Of a DNA stretch of 64,000 nt, positions 1 to 13,500 are shown one piece after another. The notes under the pieces were generated by a model. The model did not search any database. It saw only the letters and a list, made by a program, of their open reading frames with translations, and had not been told where the DNA came from. Within the stretch, counting starts at the first letter, position 1, and every line of letters begins with the position of its first letter. Origin of the DNA: Priapulus caudatus (taxonomy: Eukaryota > Priapulida > Priapulimorpha > Priapulimorphida > Priapulidae); contig NW_014577078.1 of assembly GCF_000485595.1 (NCBI RefSeq), forward strand, positions 152,427 through 216,426, read 5' to 3'. The position numbers were made by a program, and so were the translations under genes.

Positions 1-3000
1 ATATAATAATGAATTATAACATCGAAGTTGGATATATAATACGGCCAAGATAGTATGAAAGTGTAATTCATACGATTCGATCTGAAATTTCTGTAATTAT
101 TGGAATATATGACCGATTTAAACAGTAACAGCACCAATATTTTATAAATATTTATTTTAGCAGCACAACATATATTAAATCACACTATCTGTAGTTAGAT
201 GACAGAGAAACGAAATAAAATGGTCACATAAAATGGTCAGAAACCATATTTCCAGCCATTTGAAATTCGAAGGGTACTTCTCTTTGAGACACAAATATGC
301 GTATATGGCAGGGGAGAAAGCGGTGCATTTAAACTAAAACAACTGCACGTGTTAAATGGAATTACACAAATGCGGATTCCCCACCACCTGCCAGGAATGC
401 AAACTCATTGACTTAGCACGTGGCTGTGAGACACCACAAAAGAGATGTCTAAATAAAAAAGTCATGGTAAATAAACACGAAATGTATTTACTACCAGTCG
501 TGTTGCTTTACTTCCCTTCGCCTATTATTCCCGATAACTTCCTGTAAATGCCGTTCCTATGCTCCTCTGCAACACGAGTACACAGCACGCACGCCGCTGT
601 GCACAAACAACATTAATAAAGAGCTGTTTGTTTGTTGTTGTTATGTTTGTTCTTGTCGTGAAATACTCTTTATTCTTGTTGTTTGTGCACAGCGGCGTGC
701 GTGCGGTGTTCTCATGTGTTGTAGAGGAGCTTATCTTATTTATATGACCAGATTATGGTGAATATAAGATAAAGGTTGAAAACAGTGCTTAGCAGTAACT
801 ATATATAACATACAATTTCATATTATTAGGTCAGCAAGTTTATCCTATGCATTACCATGAAAAATCGGCCATTGCTGTAAAATAAACTATGTAGTGTCAA
901 AACCCAAAATCATCACAAATAGGCTAGTAAGGGTTACTAACACGCACAGAATCACAACAACACTCACCTACATAATAGCATAATGCACAGGTTTATTTAA
1001 TCACTATGGACACTAGTTGTTCCAGTCTCATGATGAGGTATATTACATCGGACAATCTCGTAACACTAATAAATGTTATGTAATTACCAAAACGTTACAT
1101 CAAAATATATCTGGAGATTAACAAGACTTCATGTAGCAGATATGGTAATATGACATCAGCTGTGGTGGTTGCATCCGCAGATCCAAGGGTCAAGAAGCCA
1201 TCCACCTTTCGTGACTATATGTCAATGTTCTCAAGTGTGGCAAACACTTTCCCCAGTTGAAATAGTCACGAATTAATACGAATATAGATTAAAAGGGGTA
1301 ACACACACACACTTTGGACGGACTTGCCCTCACACAATTCTTAGATCTGCCTATCACGTGGGTAGACATATACAAACAAAACAATATATCTATGCAGCTG
1401 CAAAACTTCATTGTATATATATCCTGTTAAACCCATCCTTTGTCAAATAGTTAGACATAAAAACCGCATCTGCTCAGCTGTTAGACCATGCACCTGCTCT
1501 AAACTTCAAACTGTTTGCTGACGTTAAGATAAGCTGCCCTTCATTTTCATTTTCCTCTCCTTTTCTGTATTCTCTGTAGGCCATTGTACAAGGTCAGCCA
1601 AGCCATACGCAACCGAGATATTTACAATTACTAGAAATGTTCATAACATAAACTGTATTCAGCCACAACTCACACCACAAAAACACTTATACAAGTGCTA
1701 TTCATTATCATGACCACCAAATCTTAAGTGGGGTTCTGTCACTAGACACTCGTATAAATTTTACGATATAATTTCGACATATACATATTCGCAACATATT
1801 ACATGGAATGTTACTATGTGGTCTGATATGGAAACAAAATAATTGACAGTTAAAGACGGTCACAACAGAGATATTTACATTTACACGACACTGACATTCT
1901 TACAGTGCATAACAACAAAGGCACTGAAATACATCATCATAAGTGGAATGTGAAAGATGTACACTCATATGAATTTGTTTCTCACAACCCACCCTTCATA
2001 CGAAACTCAAATCGCTGCAATCAATTTGCAAACACCTAAAGCTCACACGTATGCCATATAGTCTTCGACATCATTCTAGACATTATAGACGGATTTTATG
2101 AATCGAAATCAACCTAGAAATGTCATATACCAACACAATTCATAAACTTGTACTGCACAAACGCACAATACGCGTACGCAACAACAGGTCTTACTCTATG
2201 TCTACATATTCCTACCCTATATAGAACCGTATAAACCTCATTAATATCAACAGTAAAAAGCAAGAGACCAACAGAATCCACACGCACGCGCACGCACGGA
2301 CGCACGCACGCACGCACACACATACATGTGAATGCCACTATTACGTTTAATGTGGCATTTCAAAATATTGGAAAATTGTCACTAGGAGCCAGTCTAGGAC
2401 ATATATAGTTTTGGTCGACGATGCCTACAACATCTGACAAGTGAGCACTACCAGTCTAACTAGATAATAAGGCTGAAGCAGCAATTCTTGACTGCAACTG
2501 TTAGACAGGCTTGTAGGTTTGTACATGGGATGAATTTAGTGATGGGCGGATGCTTACTAAGAACAAAATTCTCCCACCTAAATATGCTATCTCTAATTTG
2601 CTGAGAGGCTGGCTTTTACTGTAAACGTGGCACCCGCAAGTGAATTTTTAAATATCTTTTTAGAACACTGGTCAAGACATCATAGCAGTGACATGGAACG
2701 TAACCGAAGCACATGCTTACATGACACAGTGCATTAACCAACCTTCTACACGTTTACTTTTGGGTTTTGAATTTCGGTAAAAAGAGTAAGAATATAAGCT
2801 TTATACATACTAATTGAAGGGCAGACTCCCACAGAAAAATTAAACCAGTGCCATTGCGCCATTCACCATTGTGTCATCGAAACCATGTTGTACATTGGTG
2901 CACAGATTCGGCAACCTACGATCTTGCAAATTCATTCTACACACTGCTGACATCCCGCAGCACCGCTTGAAACTACCGAAATGCCACCATTGCCAAAACC

Positions 3001-4517
3001 AATGACAAACTAGTATTGAAACCTAACACACACACTGCACCTTAATTTTAACACAATAAAATCATGTATTTATTCTAAAATGTTTATATGTAGCAGCAAA
3101 ATACAAAGTGTCATTTTTCAACAACTTCCGTCGAACTTAAACATATTGGCTATTCACAACAACTGTTTTGGTACATAAAAAAATCAATCGTGAGGGGGGA
3201 CACAAAGAAAGGTTAAGATGGTACTGCCAAGGTGATCAATGAGCTTGCACTAACTGGTCATGTAACATTAAAACAACGATGTCTATTGGAAGTGTGCTGC
3301 CATAGAATAGAGGAAATGGTGATCGATGTCGAAAACTCGATAAATAATTGCATGCAGTCACAACCTTAGTTTTCTGACAGACTAATGAAATAACCAGCCC
3401 CAATAACATCAGCCGAGCTGGATAAGTTTGGTAAGGCCAAAACAAAATATAGGTGTGGTTACCGTTTCCCGACCGACCCTATTTATTCCCAGCGACCCTA
3501 AACATTTTATTGTCAATTTTCTTTAAAGTAAAAAAAAATATTAAAAAATTAAAATTGTTTTGGCCTAATTAACGAATATTTTAGCTTGTGTGGTGTTGTT
3601 AAACCAACAATTAGCATTATAATTACAATTAACAAATAGGAATCTAAGACTTTTTAGGAATATAGTAGTCATTTAAATAATAAAAAATTGCAATGATCAT
3701 GATTTAAATTTAAGTTTAAGCAGCCAGATATAATATATCTTAACTATTACAACTTCTTGGTCTAAAATTTGCCTCCACAAACAGTCAAAGCACAACATAG
3801 GCATACATCGTTTGCATGAAAAATTATTAGAAATGTTGTTATTTACAATGAATAACCTAGATTTGAAAAAACACATTAATTACTTATGATATCAAACAGG
3901 AACAACTAGTATGCAACAGAAATCAACCACAAATTAACTTTAAAAAATTCAGAATGCTTGATCGTGCTGTCATTTAATTAATGTGAAAAAGTGGTACACA
4001 CACCGAAATGAGGTACGTCTTTGCCTAATAAACGCCTCCAAGTGAAATACAGGCAGGTTCCATTTCGCGACAGGGTTAGGTTCCAGTAAAACAGGGTTGT
4101 AAAATGAAGTCGTAAAACAAGACCAAATTATAATGCAATTAAATGCTATCATTCCACCCACAATGAACCACGAAAAACAAAAGAAGCGCATATTGCGTGT
4201 TTGGACTCAAAGGCATTGCTGCGATGTGTTATCGAGTTGCGACTTTCTTGTTATTTACAATTTTTTAGGTAACTTTGAAAAGGTCATTACTGTACCTACC
4301 TGTATAAGAAAATAGCCATGACCACTTTGCAGCACGTTTTTACTTATGTTAACACCTGAAAAATATTGCAAATTGCATCCTGCTAAAATAACATGTCAAT
4401 TAATTTGATTAGTTATAGAATGCTTACAATCACAACCCCCACCCCAATTGATTTAAAAAATATATTTTTGCTGATTTTTCACCAGTAGCAGTCATTAGCA
4501 CCTGGGCCAATGTATAG
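1..4517. other. 3' flank of the GIPC gene, no coding gene seen
   Basis: A+T-rich DNA with only short, non-conserved open frames. It should contain the 3' untranslated region of the minus-strand GIPC gene; possible minus-strand AATAAA signals occur near 3482-3487 and 3067, but nothing shows which is used. A palindromic element lies at 561-730 and is listed separately. The sequence around 2280-2330 is an ACGC/CACA-rich simple repeat. Confidence 0.5.
561..730. repeat. Palindromic element with ~65-bp inverted arms
   Basis: The left arm, 561-624, and the right arm, 665-730, are near reverse complements: both contain GTGCACAGCGGCGTGCGTGC in one orientation or the other, and both end in GCTCCTCT or its complement. 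About 40 bases separate them. This is the form of a foldback or miniature inverted-repeat element. It has no coding capacity. Confidence 0.7.
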
Positions 4518-4573
4518 TTAGAAATTCGCTGAACCTCCTTGGTCTGGAATTAAGCGTCCTGATTTTACATCAC
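4518..4573 (-). CDS. GIPC last coding exon with stop codon
   Basis: Acceptor ...atttcag. The exon encodes [17 protein letters not shown] and the stop TAA at 4520-4518, completing the Gly split with exon 5. The vertebrate protein ends soon after the equivalent of DVKSGR, so this copy has a short extra tail. The family match over the first six residues plus correct phase and acceptor support it. Confidence 0.85.
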
Positions 4574-7500
4574 CTGAAATTGAAGAATGAATGGAAATTC
4601 ATTATATTTAATAAAGCATATGCGCTCTGATAAATTCATGCAAATATGGAAACAATTTTTCTCAATCATGTATACATAATCAGACTAACCACAATATAAC
4701 GACAAATTTTGGCCACAAGTGCAACAGTTTCTTTCCCATATGTAGCACCATTTTTACTGCCCAGGGCATTTTCTTTACTATAGTTTGTGCCAGATATGGT
4801 TGTTGTTGCAATGGTAACATGTAACAAGTCAAATGGCGATTGACAAATGGCAAACCATCAAGTGGAGGTTTAGGATAACATTGCCACAAAGAATGAAGCA
4901 GCACTGGAATTTTGCAGCAATCATGAAGACAATAAGCAGTCCCATTTAGGATCGCACTGCTCGTGGAATAAGGAAGGCCCTAGAAAAGGTTCCGTAAAAT
5001 TTTCTGTTTCTCACATGCTGGCCAGCCGGCCGCAGCTGAAGGGAATCCTATTAACATGGTCACAAGATACAGAACAAAATGAATGATACATGATAGTTCA
5101 GGCGAGAGGCACGTACATGCCACAAACACCAAAAGATGACTCTTCAATATAACACTTATACACCATACATAGGCTACAAACAATCATTACACGTAGCCAC
5201 AACACATTCATTGTCAGACAAAGAAACGTGAAGTGGCCGATTTTTAGCTGACCTGAGACATCACTTAGAACATGCTAATGCGATGCCACATACAATTGCA
5301 TTCCATCTCTTCACCCTACCTTCTCACTGTAAAGCGTCAACTTGAGCCACAAATCTGAATGGCTTGACGTATGATATGACTTATATTATATGATGATGCT
5401 TGGCTTGACGTTGATATTCGGAACGTAGGGGGATAACTCAAAAGACCGGGAGGTCAAATGTGGTGCCAAGGTTCGACAGTCAAGAGGTGAAAAGAGAGGG
5501 AAAATACACCTTCCTAGCCTAACGAATAGGACCAGCATTGAGGAAGCAGAAAATTGCAGAATAAATGTAAATGCTTTAAACTATGCTCTAGATATTTGGT
5601 ACAGAGTCATGGTGGGCCAAACAACAGATCTGTAACCTTTTTTAAAACAGGGTCTGACAGACTGAGTGGAATTTTTCCAGTGGTGACCTACCATTTTAAG
5701 GACTACTGAATGATCACGGAATGTACTTTGCACTGGCATGCATAGTGTATCAGGTGTTAAAAACATGAATTTTTTGGCATTAAAGAATGACGGAAATGCA
5801 TTTGTTAGTGTGGTCCCCATACCCATGAGGAAGTAAAAAGCTACCATTGCACAGTTAAATTCCAAATGCTAAACTTAGTTGAACACAGTTTAGCTAATAA
5901 TCATTTACATGAGATGCATCAGATACCTATGCCTGTACTTATCTATTTATATATGCACATACTTATCCATCTACTCGTTTTCCACACTTACCTATCACAC
6001 CCCACAGATCAAAAATGAAGTCATCTGTGAAGCCGAATGCTGCAAGGTCACTTTCGTCAACAGCGAAGGCAAAGTCATGGGTGTTCTCCTTGTTTATCCC
6101 AAGCTCCCAGATGGTTTGTGCTAAAATACAGAATAATAAATAAAATTGTAGAAAAATTCTGATATTTGGCCCTCAGTCAAACTAACTAATTATCTGTGCA
6201 TGTATCAAGTAATCAACTCAGTTTTCTATTTTACTAAAGCTACTGGAATAGTCCAAGGTTGCCCCAATAGTCAGGTCCACTAAATACCTAATTCAATGTC
6301 GTTGATGCCCATGAATGACTCTAGTAGGCTGTTTATCTTCTCAATTGCCATGACAACCAGTTCATCAGGCTGAAGAGGGAAAAGAAACATGAATTACTTT
6401 TTTATCACAAAGGAACATTAGCTAATCCACAGAGAACAACTGTACGTACATGTATTTTAGGCTGCACATGTACAATGACAACCGGCCAGACATAGCCAGA
6501 AGTGCTAATGTTTCTGCAAGGATTAAACTTTACAGAAGGTTTCAGGGTTACATGCTTGGTGCATATATGTTGCACTTAGGCTTACTGCTGAAAGATTTAA
6601 AATCTCGTGAACAACACAACGCCCTCATCGTGGATTCAGGCTCATTGCTGATCTAAAATAATATTGCCAAACTATATTGACAAAATGCAATAGTCACAAG
6701 ACTAGACAATTAAACACATTTGGCACTAAACATTTTGAAATCATAACGGTTATTCTTAATTTTACCTATTTATAGGCTGTAATGCACGTGGCATATACCT
6801 ACACACATTCCCATGGCCGCATTTCAATATCTATCTAACCACGTGCTTCATTACATATCATGCATGATAAGACACACGGCTGCAATACTCACTGCCTGTT
6901 CTACTTTTGCTGGGCCATTACTGCGCAGACGCAGCGTCTCCTTTCCTGTGCCAAGCTTTCCACTCTTAGACTTTCCAGGATTTGATCTGGGGCCAATTTC
7001 AGCTGTAATTGTCAATGCATGATACATGAAATGGTGCTGGAGCTGAGCGGGGTCTCATCGTAGGGGTTTGCAGAGTGGCATTTTCCATTGACGATTTTAT
7101 GTCATGTGACGTTGTGACTTGAACAAGATAGTAGTCATAAACGTGTGAATATAGTTCTACCCACCTACTATTTAACATAAGATATAACAAAGAATTTCAT
7201 GATAAAACCATTTAAAATCCAAAAGTACAAGACATTTCCAGGGACATAGCAAACTCATTTTGCCTGGGGGATGGGCGGCAAAGCAATGCATGGTTTGTAA
7301 TCTGTCATTCTGTAAATTCAAATTTCAATCTGCTTGCCATCCATATTTTACGATAGTTTAGCAGTTATATACAATACATATAATACAATAATGCTGCTAC
7401 AGCGATATAATAATGCCTCCAGGGGATGATTAGCCGAGAGTCGTATAAAGAGCATATATATATAATATATATCAACAAGTCAGGTGCCAGAAACATTCAG

Positions 7501-10500
7501 CAACAGAGCGAACATCACACGTTTCAGTCTACCGACCAGGCCCGCGCCGGGCGCGCGCTAAATCGCAGCGTACAGCCACAAAATGTTGAACCGGGCTAAG
7601 TTAGCACTGGTTGACTGCGCATGCTCAGTTTAGCTTGTTACATCACTCAGTAGACAGCTAAGTACTTTTATCTGACCCAAATAAGGCTATGCACATGTGT
7701 ATTGCAAAATTTAGCTAGTGCCAGTCCCCGGATTGCATACACACACAGTTTAGCGTGGTCTAACTTAGTCCGGGCTAACTTACGACGCTTCAAAGCGGGC
7801 CTGGCCCACCGCTATTTGCAGGGATAACTTAGTCTGGACTAGGGGGTATTTAGCCCAGGATAGCATGTACATATTGCAAAAATTGATATAGGATATCGGA
7901 TATAGGATATAGGATATTTGATATAGGATCAAATTTGCAGTCTGTTTAGGGGGTTAGTAAAAGCAGTCTGCATTCAAAAAATGTATAGTCCCTTTCCCAC
8001 TAAGGCCTAAAAAAATGATGTGTTTCCGAGAACTTGACCCTACCTAGCAAATAGGGGCCGACCATTTTTTTTCTCAATTTTCGAAAAAAAAATTTTATCA
8101 AAAAAATAAAAAATAAAAATAAATTATCAATTCTCAAAAATAAATTATCAATCAAAAAATAAATCATAAACTCCTAGAATATGGTACTTACCTCACCTCT
8201 GAACACTTGACATTTTCGGATTTTTCCATTTAAAAAAAATAAAAAATCCCTACCTACCCTACCTAATTTTTTAAAGACCGTTCTCGGAAACACATCATTT
8301 ATTTTTTTAGGCCTAACCATTCCATGTTTAATAGATGATCTTCAGTGTGATACATCTTCAGTTCACCGCTGTTGTCTTCGTCCTATGTAGTATATCAGGC
8401 CACAATTAAAAAAATCTTTGTTTGCCCTCACCCGACCCAGGCTGAAAAGTTTGGGTAAGTAGGCTTCTTCTTCTTCTTTTTGAGGGGGGTCTTTTTACAA
8501 ATTCAGCATGGTGTCTAGTGTCTACATGCTCGGGTGTGCTTGTGTGGAGATACCTTTTATGTTGAATGTTTGTTTTGCTTGGTACATATAATGTATTGCC
8601 TACAGATTTATATAACGTAGTGATACAATTTGTAAAACAAGTGCCGCGGAGCGACAGCGCTCATCTAACGTCTACTGCGGTGACTCTGTGGTGGAGTGGT
8701 GGGATTCTTAGTAAACCCTGTTAGTCCAAATGTGTTCACATACACGCCTAAACAGTGGAATGCACAGGGATGGTATCAGGAACCTTCTCAAAGGAATGTT
8801 CGTTGGGATCGTTATGAAAGTTGCCACGAGATGGCGCCGTAAGTTTAAGTGTCTTCAGATTAAAGATGGAAGCTCTCATCGTACGTAGTAGCAACAACTA
8901 TTTGCAAGACAGAATAGGTAAGCACTCATCCATTTACCTACGCAAGCCTACAGGCTGCAAATTGCAATATAGAGCTGCCACCTGTAACCATTAACGCAGG
9001 CAAAAACTACACAGTACTATCACCAACACATGCACTGGCAGTAGCCACTGGCAGTGGCATACGTTACATGTAACATACTGACAGTACAGAATGCCATAGA
9101 AATTATACGATTTAAGGAACATTAAACCTTCTTTAACCAAATTTAGCGTTTTGAAATTTCACTGTGACATTGTAGCCTCATACATCCAGGATGTATAAGA
9201 TTCTACTAGCAAACCCGGCAGTCAAATTCTTTTTAACAGACAGTCAACAATCCATGTTTAACCCTCCTCTTGAGGGTCAAAAGGTTTATCTGACACTTAC
9301 TCTTCGCATGTCAGCAGAAAGTAGATTTCATGGTCCTTTCAATAATGCCATAAAAATGCTAGTCCCGCTGAAACAAAAAAGTTTTTCAATCGCTCCGTCA
9401 GACCATGTCCTCATAAAATGTCTAAAATCTGCCCTGTGCCCATTGACCTTTGACCTGTGACCTCCAATTTCGGCACAGTGATGGCATTTCCTACCATGAT
9501 GCTATACACCAACTATCACGAGCCTAGGTCGAGCCGTTTAGATTTGTGCCGCAATTCTGCATTTCCTCCCTATACCTTAAGTTAAGGAGTGAATGTTCCA
9601 CCTTCTTTTACACCTCTTGACCTTTGACCTTTGACCCCCAGCTTCGACATCCCAACTCGTTTTGACGATCCCCCCCCAATGTGCCGAATATCGTGACCGT
9701 ACGTCGAGCGGTTAAGATTTGTGCCCAACTGTTGACAGACGGACGGACGGACGGACGATCATGCGATTCTACAAGCTGCATCTGACTATGTCAGATGAGC
9801 TAAAAAAGAAATGGAAAGGATCAATAACAAATTTTGAGTCGACCCCATTTTGGCGGGTCGGTCAGGTGAGGGCAAACAAACAATATTTTTATTATGGCCT
9901 CACCGCTCTTATTTACCTTTGCAAGCAGTTCAAATTGATATAGCTGAATATTTCACGATAAGCTTATATTGATAAGCTATGATATCACACTCACTTTTCA
10001 TGTTTTAAACAAGCACACTGTATGCTGTATAAATACAGCGTGGTGGCATATAAAGGTGTGCAGGGTTCATTCGGGGGGGGGGGGGGTTGTTGTGCTTTCA
10101 TGTGATCTCACACGAATCACTTCAACTTTCAAGCAGGAAATTTTCAAGGGAGACGGATGGCAGCCATATCGTTAGGACAACGCGGTAAAATTTGTTTTCT
10201 TGTTTTAAAAATCAGCGAAATCAAGAAGGTTTGCTTCCCTGCATTTTCACGAAGATATCCTACCTTATCCGTTAAGAGAAAATAGAGCCATCATTAGTGA
10301 ACACACTACCTGTTGTATTGACAATGACATGACGTTTTCAACCGCACGCGTGACACACGAGATCGCCTAGCTGCCGTGGCCTGACAACACTAATGTGATG
10401 TCACACGCGAGTAATCACGTGACATCATTCCTACAGCATTTCATATATCGGAATGCAGAAATATAAAATACGTTGACCCATCTAGCAACATTATTAAGTG

Positions 10501-13500
10501 CTCATTCTGAGACATTTTTTTGACATACTCGAACAATATAAATATATATCTATAATGGGCAATTCCACGGTTAGTAACGTTACATTTTTAAGGTTATAGA
10601 TCCTTCTGGCCAGTAAAATGAAAATGTATACATGTGTGTTCAATCTCAGTAATAATACCAACAATAGTTACAATACTTCTAGTCTAGACATTCTACATAT
10701 TACGTGAAATAAAAACCATTTAGGCTTTCCTTTGAGTTCAGGTGGGAACTTTAATTCTGGTTAGTAATGTTACGGAGAATGGACATAGAAAAGCTGACTT
10801 GTGTTTTAGCATAGAATATTTAATGAGTAGTCTATTTATTTTTAAGCAACACAAAAAAAACCTGGTTAGTAACGTTACGGTTAGTACGTTACAGTTTGTC
10901 CGTCATATAGGTATAAATGATAATGTGAAGTATTTTATACATATATACTCGTCAGGGAAATATCAGTATAATTACTGTGCTGCATGATATAATCAGGAGT
11001 GAATAATAATAGATTAATAATCTATATGTATATAAATAATCTAATTATCTAAATAATTAAATAATTTAAATTATCAAATTAATTTATAATTATCTAAATA
11101 ATATAATAATCTATTATTATTCACTCCTGATATAATCATAATAATCCAACTTATGTTCATTTCGGTAGCAGTACCATTTATAAGGTTTCAGATAATTGTA
11201 TGAATATCATAACATACCAAACTTAATATATGTAATTATGCCTTCAGTTAATAGGTAAAACAAAGCAAAAGGTACAAGTTTCACTAATTTCTAAAACACT
11301 ACAAAGATGTAATCTTGAACATCATTTAACTGGGTATAAGACTAATTTAGCAATGCATCTGTCCCATTGTGTCAGAACTAAAAAAAAGAATAACTATCTA
11401 GATACAAATATATGACTATGCACATTGAGCTGTATTTAGATAATCTCAGTTTAGATATATATATATGATATTCAAGTTTGACCGGGTTAATATTATAGCT
11501 AAACATGTTGAATAGATGGCACAATTGGCAAAACTATCTAGAATGAATGTGACACAAATAATAATTTTAGGCTGCATTTCCACGAAATCCATCAATGAAT
11601 CTAATAAATATATGCATTTACCAGAATTTCACTACTATTTATACTTACTAAACCCAGCTTTGCGTGGTTCCACGAGTCGTAACGTAAACGTTGAGAATTT
11701 CGGTATTTCCTTTAACATTCTTGCCACTTCGAAATGACGTGCACCAATCAGAGACTTATCATTTATCTTCTCAATGTGATCACCAACACAAACATGAGTA
11801 ATGGCATCCATTGTGCTTCCTTCTTTGATGCGCTTGATAAAAGCATACCCAGCTCCATTATCTGTGATAGTCAGTCCTAATGCCTCGTCGGTTTTCGTGA
11901 TTTCAATTTCCTTCGCCTGGCCTTTTCGATGGACAAATATAAAATCATCGAGTCCGATTTGACCACCCAGCAACCTTGACATATCTATCTTGTGAGTGTT
12001 TAATGTGCAGTAGAGTATCTGCAATGATAAAAACAAAACATTCATAGAGATTCTCTGAAACCATTGCACTCTATAGAGCATAAACACACGGACGCACGCA
12101 CACACTCACGCACACGTCCACTCACTCACACATGCACAAACCCGCACATGATCCTCCTTAACTCCATAAACACAATCACCAGTTTAGCCTAACCCTATCC
12201 TACGTGATTTACTTCTTAAAAATTGCATCCCACCCCCACCGCCTTCTACGAACTTGTTCGGCCTACGGCCCTGCGGACCTGTTTGTTTGGGACGAATCGG
12301 TCTGATCAGGGAGCCGTTGTCAGAAACATTGTAAAGTTATTGCTAAGACAGCCCTTACAGCTAATATTAATGTTACAAGAATAGCGTTGACAGAAACACA
12401 TCACAGCTGTTAGAAAAGGATAACAGGAAGTTCGTAAATTGATGTCACAAGGCTGCTGATTGGATGAGAATCGATCACAAAATTCAAGTTCATATACATT
12501 TATTGTACATCACAGTAATTTATACATATTATGATGGTTAACAATATATATAAACAAACTAGAAATGGCAGTTGTCGCCAACTACATGTATCCCCTGCGA
12601 TCTAGTATGAATGAAATGTCTCCGTAAGGACGTACAAGGTAGGTAAAGTAAAATAAGTCACAAAGACAAAGGTTTGTTACACAACTCATCTGCCTCAGAG
12701 CATTTTAACATTTTTTCGCACAAATCCGCTATGTTGATTAGGGTTAAACTAAACGTCGGAGAGTTTATCTTCAAGTTCAGAATAAAGGTCAAAGACAGGT
12801 GCCAATGCACACTCTCTCACGCGCAAGTCTCAGACGTGCAAGTCTTAAGTATACCAAGTCAGGTTGCGCTAGGTGAATTAGAGGCCGAGTTATAGAACGG
12901 AAGGGAAATATGATCAATTTAAAGGTTTAGGTCAAAAGGTCGCAGTCACCTGGTTTTGGTACGCGACACACCTTCTCCCCAAGATGTGTAAGTATACCAA
13001 GTTTTCTCGCGCTAGGTCAATTAGGAGCAAAGTTATAGAGCAGAAGGGAAATATGATCAAAGTCAAATAAAGGTCGCAGTGACTTGGTTTTAGTACGCGA
13101 CACACCTTTTCCCCAAGATGTGTAAGTATACCAAGTTTGGTCGCGCTAGGTCGATTAGGGGCCCGAGTTATAGAGCGGAAGGAAAATATAATCAAGGTCA
13201 AGGTCAAATAAAGGTCGCAGTGACCTGGTTTTGGTACGCGACACACCTTCTCCCCAAGATATGTAAGTATACCAAGTTTGGTCATGCTAGGTCAATTACG
13301 GGCCGAGTTATAGAGCGGAAGAGAAATATGATCAAGGTCAAGGTCAAGGTCAAATACAGGTCGCATTGACCTGGTTTTGGTACGCGACACACCTTTTCCC
13401 CAAGCTGTGTAAGTATACTAAGTTTGGTCGTGCTAGGTCAATTAAGGGTCGAGTTATAGAGCGGAAGTGTCTGCGGCGGCTGGACAGACATGAAACCATA

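Noticed and set aside
9191-9460. 89-codon open frame in the 1.5 kb element
   Set aside because: The inverted copy at 25.3-25.6 kb does not preserve the frame.
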